Shown: positions 1-8,523 of the stretch, piece after piece
Layout: every line of letters starts with the position of its first letter
How positions within the stretch are numbered: position 1 is the first letter of the stretch
DNA from: Microtetraspora glauca
GTDB taxonomy: Bacteria; Actinomycetota; Actinomycetes; Streptosporangiales; Streptosporangiaceae
Assembly: GCA_001570385.1 (NCBI GenBank)
Contig: BBYL01000023.1
Location: forward strand, 62,001-126,000
DNA length: 64,000 bases
Direction: 5' to 3'
Made by a program: the position numbers and the translations under genes
The notes under the pieces: generated by a model
Seen by the model: the letters and a program-made list of their open reading frames with translations, nothing else
Told to the model about the DNA's origin: nothing
Databases searched by the model: none

Positions 1-731
1 TGGGGAAGGTTGGCCACCAGTTCGCGGAAGCCGTTCCCCTCCTCACCGAGCAGGTTGGCGGCGGGCACGCGCACGCCGTCGAAGGACATCTCGGCGGTGT
101 CCTGGCCGTGCAGCCCGAGTTTGTCGAGGTTGCGGCCGCGCTCGAAGCCGGTCATCCCGCGTTCCAGGACGAGCAGGCTGATGCCGTCGTGCCGCCGGGC
201 GGGATCGGTCTTGGCGGCGGTGATGACCAGGTCGGCGTTGATCCCGTTGGTGATGAACGTCTTGGCGCCGTTGACGACGTAGTCGCCGCCGTCGCGCAGC
301 GCGGTCGTCGTCATGCCCGCCAGGTCGGAGCCGATCCCGGGCTCGGTCATCGCGATGGCGGTGATCAGCTCACCCGCCGCGACGCCGGGCAACCAGCGTG
401 CCTTCTGCTCCTCGGTGCAGTAGGCCAGGAAGTACGGCAGGCAGATGTCGTTGTGGAGCGTGAGCCCCAGCCCGGCTGAGGCGACACCGGCCCGCTGCAC
501 CTCCTCGCCGATCACCACGTTGAAGCGGAAGTCGTCCACTCCTCCCCCGCCGTACTCCTCGGGGACGGCCATGCCGAGGAAGCCGCGCGCGCCGGCCGCG
601 AGGAACAGCTCGCGCGGCACGATGCCCGCGCGCTCCCACTCCCGATGGTGCGGGACGACCTCCTTGCCGAGGAAGCGCCGGAAGCTCTCCCTGAACGCCT
701 CGTGCTCGCTCTCGAACAGTCTGCGCCGCAT
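1..731 (-). CDS. Acyl-CoA dehydrogenase (partial, C-terminus outside window)
   Basis: Flavin-dependent acyl-CoA dehydrogenase, expected to introduce an alpha,beta double bond into an acyl-CoA. About 243 N-terminal residues are present; the rest lies beyond position 1. The start ATG is at 731 (protein begins MRRRLFESEHEAFRESFRRF), typical of the long-chain ACAD N-domain. The middle-domain motif AMTEPGIGSDLAGM, which contacts FAD and substrate, is intact, followed by the segment GAKTFITNG. The gene diverges from the TetR gene at 899, so the 167 bp between them probably carry both promoters and the TetR operator. Family assignment is firm; the substrate is unknown. Confidence 0.93.
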   Translation of the reverse strand, partial: MRRRLFESEHEAFRESFRRFLGKEVVPHHREWERAGIVPRELFLAAGARGFLGMAVPEEYGGGGVDDFRFNVVIGEEVQRAGVASAGLGLTLHNDICLPYFLAYCTEEQKARWLPGVAAGELITAIAMTEPGIGSDLAGMTTTALRDGGDYVVNGAKTFITNGINADLVITAAKTDPARRHDGISLLVLERGMTGFERGRNLDKLGLHGQDTAEMSFDGVRVPAANLLGEEGNGFRELVANLP

Positions 732-877
732 CGGCCTCGCTCCTTCCCGTCGGCGAAGGCCGCGGGGGAGGCCTGCGCCATGGTGGACACCTTCCCGGGT
801 TCGCGCGGGGGATTCGCGCGCGTCCTCGTGCCCGGAAACCGTTCGCCCGCCGAAGCGGCCTCTTGACCGAAGCTGCA

Positions 878-887
878 AATCACGATT
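878..887. promoter_or_regulatory. Palindrome AATCACGATT, candidate TetR operator
   Basis: AATC-AC-GATT is a perfect 4-bp inverted repeat just upstream of the preferred TetR start (899), in the divergent region shared with the acyl-CoA dehydrogenase. TetR genes usually bind such sites next to their own gene. No binding is shown, and the palindrome is short. Confidence 0.3.
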
Positions 888-898
888 CACTGCTTGAC

Positions 899-1540
899 AT
901 GGCCTACCGGCGTACGGAGAAGACCGAGCGGCGACTCGCCGAAGTGCGCGAGCGGATCGTCTCGGCGGCCTGGGCGGTGGTCGCGGAGAGCGGCTTCGAG
1001 GCGGCCAGCGTGTCCGCCGTGGCCGAACGCGCCGGTCTGTCGGCCGGAGGGATCTACCGGCACTTCCCGTCGAGGGGTGCCCTCCTCACCGAGGTCTTCG
1101 AGCGTGCCTCCGGCCACGAGCTCGGCGTGCTGGCCTCCGTGGCGGCCCCCGTACCGGCCCCCGTGGCGGCATCGGACGGCGGGGTGCGGGAGCGCCTCGC
1201 GCGCGTCATCGCGACGTTCGCCCGCCGCGCGCTGGACGGGCGCCGCCTCGCCTACGCGCTGATCGCGGAGCCGGTGGACCCCTCCGTCGACGCGGCCAGG
1301 CTGGAGTACCGGCGGCGCTACCGGGACCTGTTCGCCGGCCTGGTCCGCGAGGGCGTGGCCGCCGGGGAGCTCCCCCCTCAGAACCCGGAGCTGACGGGCG
1401 CCGCGCTGGTGGGCGCGGTGGCCGAATGCCTCGTCGGCCCGCTGGCTCCGGAGCACGATCACGGCGACGACGAGTCGCTGATCGCGAATGTGACGAAGCT
1501 GGCGCTGAACGTGACTGGAGTGACCGCCGATGTCGGCTGA
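899..1540 (+). CDS. TetR/AcrR family transcriptional regulator
   Basis: 213-residue TetR-type repressor. The N-terminal helix-turn-helix is clear: VSAVAERAGLSAGGIYRHFP around residues 38-57. The C-terminal ligand domain is not recognisable by family. The preferred start is ATG 899; an in-frame TTG at 863 would add 12 residues but lacks the usual N-terminus. The gene overlaps the next gene by 11 bp and is first in the operon to 7031, so it is probably autoregulated and controls the operon. An acyl-CoA or fatty-acid ligand is a reasonable inference from the neighbours. Confidence 0.9.
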   Translation: MAYRRTEKTERRLAEVRERIVSAAWAVVAESGFEAASVSAVAERAGLSAGGIYRHFPSRGALLTEVFERASGHELGVLASVAAPVPAPVAASDGGVRERLARVIATFARRALDGRRLAYALIAEPVDPSVDAARLEYRRRYRDLFAGLVREGVAAGELPPQNPELTGAALVGAVAECLVGPLAPEHDHGDDESLIANVTKLALNVTGVTADVG

Positions 1541-3197
1541 GCAGTTCGAGATCGACCCGTTCGTCCAGGCGGCGCCGCGGCTCGCCAACCGGTGGAAGGC
1601 GGACCGGGTACTGCGCCACGCGGTACGGCGCGTCCTCCCGGCCGACGTCTTCGAGAAGGCGGCGGCGGACCTGGAGCACGCCGCCGAGCGCTGCGCGACC
1701 GAGCTGGCGCCCCTGGCGGCCAGGGCGGAGGGGAACCCGCCCAGGCACGTGCCCTACGACGCGTGGGGCAGGCGGGTCGACCGGATCGAGATCGACCCCG
1801 CCTGGACGGAGCTGGTGAAGCTCCTGCAGGGCCTCGGCGCGGTGGCGATCCCCTACGAGCAGACGTACGGACCCCACGGCCGGGTGGTGCAGGCCGCCCT
1901 CTACCAGATCGCGCAGGCCGTCACCGCGACGGCGCTGTGCCCGCTCGCCATGAGTGACGGCGCCGTGGCGTGCCTGCGCGACCATGACGCGGAGCTGGCC
2001 GCCAGATATGCCCCGCTGCTGACCAAACGGGTCGGCGGCTGGACGTCCGGCCAGTGGATGACCGAGAAGGAGGGCGGCTCGGACCTGTCGCGCTCCGCGA
2101 CCGTCGCGACGCCCCTGGGCGACGGCACCTGGTCGCTGCGCGGGACCAAGTGGTTCACCTCGGCGACCACCGCGGACGTCGCCGTCGCCCTGGCGCGTCC
2201 CGTGAACGCCGAACCCGGCAGCCGCGGCCTGTCCCTGTTCGCGCTGGAGCTGCGCGGGCCAGACGGCGGCTGGAACGGCCTGCGCGTGCGCCGCCTGAAG
2301 GACAAGTACGGCACCCGCGGGCTTCCCACGGCGGAGCTCGACCTGGACGGCGCGGTGGCCGTACCCGTGGGCGGGATCGGCGGCGGCATCGCCAAGGTCG
2401 CGTCCGTGCTGCACGTCGCCCGCATGGCGTCGGCCCAGGCCGGACCGGGCGCGACCGGCCACCTGCTCCAGCTCGCCCGCGACTACGCCCGCCGGCGCGT
2501 GGTGCGCGGCGGCCTCCTGGAGGAGTCGCCCCTGCACTACGGCTGGCTCGCCGAGATCTCGGCCGAGTACGAGGCCATGGTGCAGATGGCTCTGCGCGCC
2601 GCGCAGCTGGTCGGCCGGCAGGAGGCCCGCGCCGACGACGCGCGGGACGACAGGCGGGACGACACGCGGCTGGCCCGGGCCGTCGTGCCGCTCGCCAAGA
2701 TGTCGACCGCCCGCCAGGGCGTGCGGGCCTGCTCGGAGCTGCTCGAATCGTTCGGCGGCGCCGGCTACCTGGAGGACACCGGCATCCCGCAGGTCCTGCG
2801 CGACGTGCAGGTGCAGTCCATCTGGGAGGGCACGACGAACGTCCTCGCGCTCGACGTGATGCGGGCGCTGGGCGACCCCGAGGTCGCCGCCGCGTACCGG
2901 GACGACGTCGAGAAGCAGCTGACCCTCCACCCGCATCCCCGGACCGAGGCCGCCGCGCGGATCATCCGGACCGCGGCACGGGACCTCACCTCGCGCGAGC
3001 CGGACCCCGCGGCGGCCCGCGAGCTGGCGCTGGGCATGGCCCGTACGTACCAGGCGGCGCTGCTGGCCGCCCAGGCGGGCTGGGCGCTCACCGCGCTCGG
3101 CGACGAACGCACCGCCATCGCGCTGGAGATCTTCACGGCGCGTCCCCTGACATTCCCCGCGGCGCACGAAAAGGCGAGGTTACTCGGATTGGAATGA
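1530..3197 (+). CDS. Acyl-CoA dehydrogenase family protein, AidB-like
   Basis: 555-residue acyl-CoA dehydrogenase of the large AidB-like group (ordinary ACADs are about 380-400 residues). Visible features are the long N-terminal extension, the FAD-contact motif MTEKEGGSD near residues 177-185, the GTKWFTS segment after it, and SIWEGTTN near residue 431, where WEG supplies the usual catalytic glutamate. It starts with ATG inside the TetR gene and is followed after 1 bp by a second ACAD of the same group. AidB-like members are known both as acyl-CoA dehydrogenases and as DNA-binding flavoproteins; the lipid neighbours favour an acyl thioester substrate. Confidence 0.9.
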   Translation: MSAEQFEIDPFVQAAPRLANRWKADRVLRHAVRRVLPADVFEKAAADLEHAAERCATELAPLAARAEGNPPRHVPYDAWGRRVDRIEIDPAWTELVKLLQGLGAVAIPYEQTYGPHGRVVQAALYQIAQAVTATALCPLAMSDGAVACLRDHDAELAARYAPLLTKRVGGWTSGQWMTEKEGGSDLSRSATVATPLGDGTWSLRGTKWFTSATTADVAVALARPVNAEPGSRGLSLFALELRGPDGGWNGLRVRRLKDKYGTRGLPTAELDLDGAVAVPVGGIGGGIAKVASVLHVARMASAQAGPGATGHLLQLARDYARRRVVRGGLLEESPLHYGWLAEISAEYEAMVQMALRAAQLVGRQEARADDARDDRRDDTRLARAVVPLAKMSTARQGVRACSELLESFGGAGYLEDTGIPQVLRDVQVQSIWEGTTNVLALDVMRALGDPEVAAAYRDDVEKQLTLHPHPRTEAAARIIRTAARDLTSREPDPAAARELALGMARTYQAALLAAQAGWALTALGDERTAIALEIFTARPLTFPAAHEKARLLGLE

Positions 3198-3198
3198 C

Positions 3199-4926
3199 AT
3201 GTCGGATCTCCCCCCGCCCCGATCGATGCCCGACACCGTCGGGCTGAACCCCTTCACCGCCAGCCCCGTACTCCCCCGGATCCTGCGCCGCCTGCTGGAC
3301 GGCGACGCGGCGCGGTGGGCGGCCGAGCACTGCGCCGGCATCGGCGAGCTCGTCGCCGGTCCCCTCGACGAGCTCGCCGCCACCGCCGACCAGCACGGTC
3401 CGCGATTACGTCCCTACGACAAGCGCGGCGCGCGGATCGACGAGATCGAGTTCCATCCCGCCTGGGACGGTGTGGTCGACGTGGCCTACCGGCGGTTCGG
3501 CATCGCCGCCATGTCCCATCGCGAGGGTGTGCTCGGCTGGCCGGGCCGCGCCCCCGAGGTGGCCAAGCAGGCCCTGTTCTTCCTGCTCGCCCACGCCGAC
3601 CGCAACGTCGTGACCGGCCTGACCATGACGGACGTCCTGGCCCGCGTCCTGCGGCTGTACGCGCCCGAACTGGCGGAGAGATACCTGCCCCGGCTCACGG
3701 CGACGGACGGGACCGCGTGGCAGGCGGCGATGTTCCTCACCGAGAAGGCCGGCGGGTCCGACGTGGGCGTGAACGAGGTCGAGGCGCGCCCCGACTCCGA
3801 CGGCACGTGGCGGTTGCACGGCGACAAGTGGTTCTGCTCCAACTGCCAGGCGGACCTCATCCTCACCCTGGCCCGCCCGCGCGGCGCCGGCCCCGGCACC
3901 GACGGTCTCGCCCTGTTCCTGGTCCGGCGCACCCTGGACGACGGATCGCGGAACGCGTACGTGATCAACCGGCTCAAGGACAAGCTCGGCACGCGCGGCC
4001 TCGCCTCAGGAGAGGTGACGTTCACCGGAGCGGCCGCCGAGCTGGTCGGCGGTCCGGGGGTGGGCTTCCGGCAGATGACGGAGATGCTGAACCAGACCAG
4101 GGTCGCCAACGCGGTGGTCGCCGCGGCGCTCGTCCATCGCGCCTATCTGGAGGCGCGCGAGCACGCGACGGGCCGGGCGGCGTTCGGCAGGCGGCTCTCC
4201 GATCACCCGCTGATGCGCGAGGTGCTCGCCGAGCTCACGCTCGCGGCCGAGACGTCCACCCGGCTGGCCTTCTACGCGGCCGGGCTCCTGCAGCGCTCCG
4301 ACGCCGGCGACCCGGTGGCCGGGGTGCTGCTCCGCACCCTCACTCCCCTGATCAAGTACCACACGGCGCGGCAGGCGCAGTGGGCCTGCCACGAGGCGAT
4401 GGAGGTGCGGGGCGGCAACGGCTACATCGAGGACTGGCCCAACGCGCGGATGGTCAGGGACGCCCACCTGCTGTCCATCTGGGAGGGCAGCGGCAACATC
4501 ATGCTGCTCGACTTCGCGCGGGCGCTTCGCCGTACGGGATCGGGTCCGGCGCTGGTCGAGGCGCTGACGGAGCCGTCGGCCGCGGTCTCCGGGCCGCTCG
4601 GGGCGGCCGTACGCGAGAAGGCCGAGGCATGGGCGCGGGAGCTGGCACTCTGGGAGGCGCTTCCGCCCGACGAGGCCCAGCTGGCGCTGCGCGGGCTCGC
4701 CGAGAGGTGCCTGCACGTCCTGGCGGCGGGACTGCTCGCCGTCGACGCCGACGAGGACCTGCGAGGCGGTGACGCCCGCCTCGCCGTACTCGCCCGGCGC
4801 CACGGCAGGACGTGGGCGGCGGAGCCGGAGCCGCCGGATCTGGCGCTGCTGACCGCGTTCCCCGGGTTGGTCAGCGGAGCGGCGGTCGACGCCTCCGCGC
4901 TCGAAGCGGAGGCCCTGTATGGATGA
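3199..4926 (+). CDS. Acyl-CoA dehydrogenase family protein, AidB-like (second copy)
   Basis: 575-residue AidB-like ACAD related to the preceding gene but clearly diverged. FAD motif FLTEKAGGSDVG lies near residues 178-189, GDKWFCSN follows, and the catalytic region SIWEGSGN is near residues 426-433. The C-terminal helical extension is present. It begins 1 bp after the previous stop and its end overlaps the thioesterase by 8 bp, so translation is probably coupled. Tandem ACADs may form a heteromer or act on successive intermediates; both are inferences. Confidence 0.9.
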   Translation: MSDLPPPRSMPDTVGLNPFTASPVLPRILRRLLDGDAARWAAEHCAGIGELVAGPLDELAATADQHGPRLRPYDKRGARIDEIEFHPAWDGVVDVAYRRFGIAAMSHREGVLGWPGRAPEVAKQALFFLLAHADRNVVTGLTMTDVLARVLRLYAPELAERYLPRLTATDGTAWQAAMFLTEKAGGSDVGVNEVEARPDSDGTWRLHGDKWFCSNCQADLILTLARPRGAGPGTDGLALFLVRRTLDDGSRNAYVINRLKDKLGTRGLASGEVTFTGAAAELVGGPGVGFRQMTEMLNQTRVANAVVAAALVHRAYLEAREHATGRAAFGRRLSDHPLMREVLAELTLAAETSTRLAFYAAGLLQRSDAGDPVAGVLLRTLTPLIKYHTARQAQWACHEAMEVRGGNGYIEDWPNARMVRDAHLLSIWEGSGNIMLLDFARALRRTGSGPALVEALTEPSAAVSGPLGAAVREKAEAWARELALWEALPPDEAQLALRGLAERCLHVLAAGLLAVDADEDLRGGDARLAVLARRHGRTWAAEPEPPDLALLTAFPGLVSGAAVDASALEAEALYG

Positions 4927-5407
4927 GTACGCCGTGCCGATCGACGTGCGGTTCCACGACATCGACGGGCAGGGGCACCTCAACTCGGCGGTCTACCACT
5001 CGTACGCCGAGCACGCGCGGTGGTGCCATCTGCGCTCGCTCGGCGTGCTGCCCGAGGACCTGCGCGCGGGCGGGGTCGGGCCGGTCCTGCTGGAGTCGAC
5101 CATCAGATACCACCGGGAGGTGCGAGCGGGCCAGACGGTCCGGACCACCGTCGCGTACGAGTGGGCGGAACCGCACCGGCGCACCTTCGTGCTGCGCCAG
5201 GCGTTCCTGTCCGAGGACGGCACGCTCGCGGCCGAGATGGAGAGCGTGTGCGGCCTGCTCGACCTGCGCTCCCGCAAGCTCATCCCCGACCCGCGCGCCT
5301 ATCTCGCCGGCCTGTCGCCGGCCGCCCACGACGCGTTCGGCCCTCTCGACGCCCTCGGCGCCCTCGGCGCCCTCGGCGTCGCCGCCGGAGACGGAGGTGC
5401 GGGATGA
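4919..5407 (+). CDS. Acyl-CoA thioesterase, hotdog fold (YbgC/4HBT type)
   Basis: 162-residue single-hotdog thioesterase expected to hydrolyse an acyl-CoA or acyl-ACP. The 4HBT signature is visible at the N-terminus: VRFHDIDGQGHLNSAVYHSY, where the Asp after FH is the usual catalytic acid. The C-terminal tail contains an ALG repeat from three perfect 9-bp units (5351-5377) and is probably disordered. Start ATG overlaps the preceding gene by 8 bp; the stop overlaps the next start as ATGA. Its position between dehydrogenases and diiron proteins suggests release of a modified fatty acid. Confidence 0.87.
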   Translation: MDEYAVPIDVRFHDIDGQGHLNSAVYHSYAEHARWCHLRSLGVLPEDLRAGGVGPVLLESTIRYHREVRAGQTVRTTVAYEWAEPHRRTFVLRQAFLSEDGTLAAEMESVCGLLDLRSRKLIPDPRAYLAGLSPAAHDAFGPLDALGALGALGVAAGDGGAG

Positions 5408-6189
5408 CCGGCGTCCTCGACTTCGACGAGCTCTTCTACAAGCACGAGCGGGTCCGGTGGTCTCCCACCCGGGACCTTCCGCCGTTCAGCGAGATCGACC
5501 GCGGGAAGATCGACGGTGACATGGTGGACGGCCTCGTCGTGCTGGCCCGCACCGAGTTCTCCTCCATCCCCGCGATCCTCGACCTGGTCCGGATCTTCCG
5601 GCACGACGCGGATCTGACCGCCTGGTTGTCGATCTGGTTCGCCGAGGAGGTCCGCCACCATCTCCTCCTGCGGCAGTGGGCCGAGGCCGCGGGCAGGGAC
5701 GCGGAGGGCATGGTCCCCGAGCTGACGCGACCGGAGCTGGGAGATCCTCCGGCCATGGCGACGCTCGCGGTCAACGTGCTCGGCGAGATCCGGACCTGCC
5801 GCCTGTACGGGGCCATGGCCGCGGCCTGTGAGGAGCCGGTGCTCGCCGCGCTGCTCAAGAAGATCGCGGGCGACGAGGGACGGCACGCCCAGGGCTTCGC
5901 GCACTACGCGCGCAAGCTCGCCGCGGCCGATCCCGGCACCGCGGTGCCCGTGCTCCTGCGCGTCGGGCAGTTGTGGTGTGACCCCGACGGCGGCCTCGCG
6001 GACGCGAACCCGGCCGCGGAGAACTACCAGGAGGCCGAGACCGCGGAGGCGATGGCGGAGCTGCACCGCCGCTGGGTGGACCCCGAGCGCGAGGCCCGCG
6101 CCGTCTGCTCGCTCTTCGGCGACATCGCCGGCCTTCCCATCTCCACGCCCGCCGATTTCGCGATCCTGAGAAAGCAGGTCCGAGCGTGA
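5404..6189 (+). CDS. Ferritin-like diiron protein, acyl-ACP desaturase type (first copy)
   Basis: 261-residue four-helix diiron protein. All expected ligands are visible in order: Glu51 (TEFSS), the ExxH pair Glu82/His85 (EEVRHH), Glu128 (GEIRT) and the pair Glu158/His161 (DEGRHAQ). This pattern is shared by soluble acyl-ACP desaturases, ribonucleotide reductase R2-like proteins and AurF-like N-oxygenases. No membrane segment is seen. It overlaps the genes on both sides by 4 bp (ATGA and GTGA). The reaction could be desaturation, hydroxylation or another O2-dependent step on an acyl chain. Confidence 0.8.
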   Translation: MTGVLDFDELFYKHERVRWSPTRDLPPFSEIDRGKIDGDMVDGLVVLARTEFSSIPAILDLVRIFRHDADLTAWLSIWFAEEVRHHLLLRQWAEAAGRDAEGMVPELTRPELGDPPAMATLAVNVLGEIRTCRLYGAMAAACEEPVLAALLKKIAGDEGRHAQGFAHYARKLAAADPGTAVPVLLRVGQLWCDPDGGLADANPAAENYQEAETAEAMAELHRRWVDPEREARAVCSLFGDIAGLPISTPADFAILRKQVRA

Positions 6190-7031
6190 TCGACTTCGAC
6201 CCCCTGGAGAAGCACCTCGCCCGGCTCCTGGAACGGCACGACCAGGCGCGCTCCCCGTGGACGTACGAGGACCTCGTCCAGCGGATGCAGGAGCGCCGGC
6301 TGGACGGGATGGCCCGCCGGCTGGGTGACGGGCCGGTGGATCTCACGTCCGTGCGCGCCGCCTGGGCCGCGGGCGCGGGACCGCTGCGCCCCGACCATGC
6401 CAGGGCCCTGGAGACCGCCTACCTCGGCGAGACCAACCTGCCCTGGTACGCCGAGAACCTCCACGGCCACCTCGGACGGGGGCATCCCCTGCTGGCCGAC
6501 TTCTTCCGGCGGTGGGTGGCGGAGGAGGACCAGCACGGCCGGGCCTTCGAGATCTATCTGCTGATGGATCAGGCCGTCCCGCCGGGACCGATGCTCGACG
6601 CCAAGACGACGATGCTGCGCGCCGGACGCCCCGCGCCGGCCACGGACCCGTTCGAGATCATGGTCTACACCTCCATCCAGGAGCTGTCGACGCGGGTGTT
6701 CTACGCGCGGCTCGCCCGCGTGGTCGCCGACCCGTTGCTGGCCGACCTGCTGCGCCGCGTCCAGGCCGACGAGTCGCTCCACCTGGCCTTCTACCGGGAC
6801 GCGGTCAGGCTCGCGCTGCACCAGCGGCCCGAGCTGGCGAAGGTCGTGCACCGCGGGCTCATGGGATTCCACGAGCCCGTGACCGTGCTGCCCGACTACG
6901 AGGAGCGCAAGGCGGTGATCTGGGACACCGGGATCAGCAACCTGAAGGTCTTCCGCACCGAGGTCGTCGAGCCGCTGCTCAGGTACTGGGGGCTGGACGA
7001 TCGGGCCGCGCGGGACCGCTGGTCCGGCTGA
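6186..7031 (+). CDS. Ferritin-like diiron protein, acyl-ACP desaturase family (second copy)
   Basis: 281-residue diiron protein, closer to classic actinobacterial acyl-ACP desaturases (DesA type) than its neighbour. Ligands: Glu82 (GETN), Glu114/His117 (EEDQHG), Glu166 (SIQELS) and Glu196/His199 (DESLHL). GTG start overlaps the previous stop. The two diiron proteins share the ligand layout but little other sequence, so they are not a recent duplication. Together with two ACADs and a thioesterase they suggest a dedicated fatty-acid tailoring pathway. The product cannot be told from sequence. Confidence 0.84.
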   Translation: MIDFDPLEKHLARLLERHDQARSPWTYEDLVQRMQERRLDGMARRLGDGPVDLTSVRAAWAAGAGPLRPDHARALETAYLGETNLPWYAENLHGHLGRGHPLLADFFRRWVAEEDQHGRAFEIYLLMDQAVPPGPMLDAKTTMLRAGRPAPATDPFEIMVYTSIQELSTRVFYARLARVVADPLLADLLRRVQADESLHLAFYRDAVRLALHQRPELAKVVHRGLMGFHEPVTVLPDYEERKAVIWDTGISNLKVFRTEVVEPLLRYWGLDDRAARDRWSG

Positions 7032-7078
7032 GCGACGCCGCCGTCTCCCCTGGAGCCGCTCCCGTCGAACTCCGGGCG

Positions 7079-7124
7079 GACCTGCCCTGCCGGGGCACTA
7101 GACCCTGACGATTCGGGGCAGGTC
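7079..7124. terminator. Inverted repeat between operons, possible terminator
   Basis: GACCTGCCC (7079-7087) and GGGCAGGTC (7116-7124) are perfect 9-bp arms with a 28-nt loop, lying after the last gene of the lipid operon (stop 7031) and before the acyltransferase start (7141). There is no T tract, as is common in actinomycetes. It could also be an operator for the acyltransferase. Confidence 0.35.
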
Positions 7125-7140
7125 AGGTCTCTGAGGGCGA

Positions 7141-8523
7141 ATGATGGGGGGTCGCGTGTTCGAGGCGCTCATTCGCCGCGCGCGCGGCGCCGTTCGCGCG
7201 CTCAGGCGGTCAGCCGAGGGCACCCCGCCGCGGCGGGACCGCCTCATGGACCTGCTGCGCGCGGTGGCGATCTCGATGGTCGTGCTCGGCCACTGGCTGC
7301 TGGTCTCGGTGACGTACCGCGACCGGATCGGGGGCGGGAGCGCCCTGGACGTGCTGCCGTGGGCGCGCCCGCTGACCTGGCTGTTCCAGGTCATGCCGAT
7401 CTTCTTCCTGGTGGGCGGGTTCTCGAACGCCGCCTCCCTGGACGCGTATCGCGGCCGGGGCGGCACCGCCGTGGGCTGGCTCCTCGGCCGGACCGGCCGG
7501 CTGGTCGCCCCCACGACGACGCTCGTCGTCGCCGTGGGCGCGGCGGCCCTCCTGGCCCGGATGCTCGGCGCCGACCCGAGGACGGTGGGGATGGCCGTGT
7601 GGCTCGCCTGCGTGCCGCTGTGGTTCCTGGTCGTGTATCTCGCCGCGGTCTTCCTCACGCCCCTGATGCTCGCGCTCGACCGCCGCGCGGGCCTCGCCGT
7701 ACCCGTGGCGCTGGTGGCGCTGGTCGGTCTCGGCGACGCCGCCCGGCTGCTCGGCCGGCCCGTGCTCGGCCAGGCCAACTTCCTCCTCGCCTGGCTGGCC
7801 GTCCACCAGCTCGGCATCGCCTGGCGGGAGGGACGCCTGGCCGCCCGCCCCGCGGTGGCACTGCCGATGGCGGCAGGCGGCCTCGCGGCTCTCGTGGCGC
7901 TCACCGTAGCCGGTCCCTACCCGATCAGCATGGTCGCGATCCCGGGCGAGCGGCTGCAGAACACCTCGCCGCCGACGGTCGCGCTGCTCGCCCTGGCCGT
8001 CACGCAGACCGGGCTCGCCCTTCTCCTGCACGACCGTGGCAACCGGTGGCTCGAACGGCCGCGCCCATGGCTGGTCGTGGTGGCGGTCAATTCCGCGATC
8101 ATGACGATCTTCCTCTGGCACATGGCGGCGGTCGTGATCGCGGCGCTCGCCCTCTATCCCACCGGTCTGCTGCCGCAACCGCCCACGGGCTCGGCGGGAT
8201 GGATCCTGCTCCGACTTCCCTGGCTCGCCGTCCTGGCCATGATCCTCGCCGTGCTCGTCGCCGTGTTCGGCCGGACCGAACGGCGCGCGAGACCGTCCCC
8301 CGGAACGGACTCCGCGCGAACCGGCCGAATCGGCGCCCTGCGCACGGCGACCACCGTCACCGGCGCGGCGGCCGTGATCGGCGGGCTCCTCGGCACCGCC
8401 CTGGCGGGCCAGGGCGCGCCGCCCGTACAGATGCTGCTGGTCTACCTCGCCGGGGCGGCCCTCCTCCGGTTCGCCCGTACCCGTCGCGGGTCAGGAGATC
8501 GGCGACGGCGTCAGAGCGGATAG
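7141..8523 (+). CDS. Acyltransferase 3 family membrane protein
   Basis: 460-residue integral membrane protein of the acyltransferase 3 (OafA/NodX) group, which transfer acyl groups to sugars, lipids or peptides at the membrane. The family signature is RDRLMDLLRAVAISMVVLGHW near residues 33-53, including the conserved Arg and His. About ten hydrophobic segments follow, then a basic linker near residues 380-395 and two more hydrophobic stretches. Start ATG 7141 has GAGGGCGA upstream; a second ATG follows directly. The end overlaps the convergent methyltransferase by 13 bp. The acceptor is unknown. Confidence 0.85.
   Translation: MMGGRVFEALIRRARGAVRALRRSAEGTPPRRDRLMDLLRAVAISMVVLGHWLLVSVTYRDRIGGGSALDVLPWARPLTWLFQVMPIFFLVGGFSNAASLDAYRGRGGTAVGWLLGRTGRLVAPTTTLVVAVGAAALLARMLGADPRTVGMAVWLACVPLWFLVVYLAAVFLTPLMLALDRRAGLAVPVALVALVGLGDAARLLGRPVLGQANFLLAWLAVHQLGIAWREGRLAARPAVALPMAAGGLAALVALTVAGPYPISMVAIPGERLQNTSPPTVALLALAVTQTGLALLLHDRGNRWLERPRPWLVVVAVNSAIMTIFLWHMAAVVIAALALYPTGLLPQPPTGSAGWILLRLPWLAVLAMILAVLVAVFGRTERRARPSPGTDSARTGRIGALRTATTVTGAAAVIGGLLGTALAGQGAPPVQMLLVYLAGAALLRFARTRRGSGDRRRRQSG

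Noticed and set aside
1206..3167. A 653-codon minus-strand open frame opposite the first AidB-like gene
   Set aside because: No recognisable motif, composition typical of an antisense frame.
5351..5377. Three 9-bp repeats at the end of the thioesterase gene
   Set aside because: Real, but a short low-complexity tail (ALG units) with no sign of function beyond slippage.
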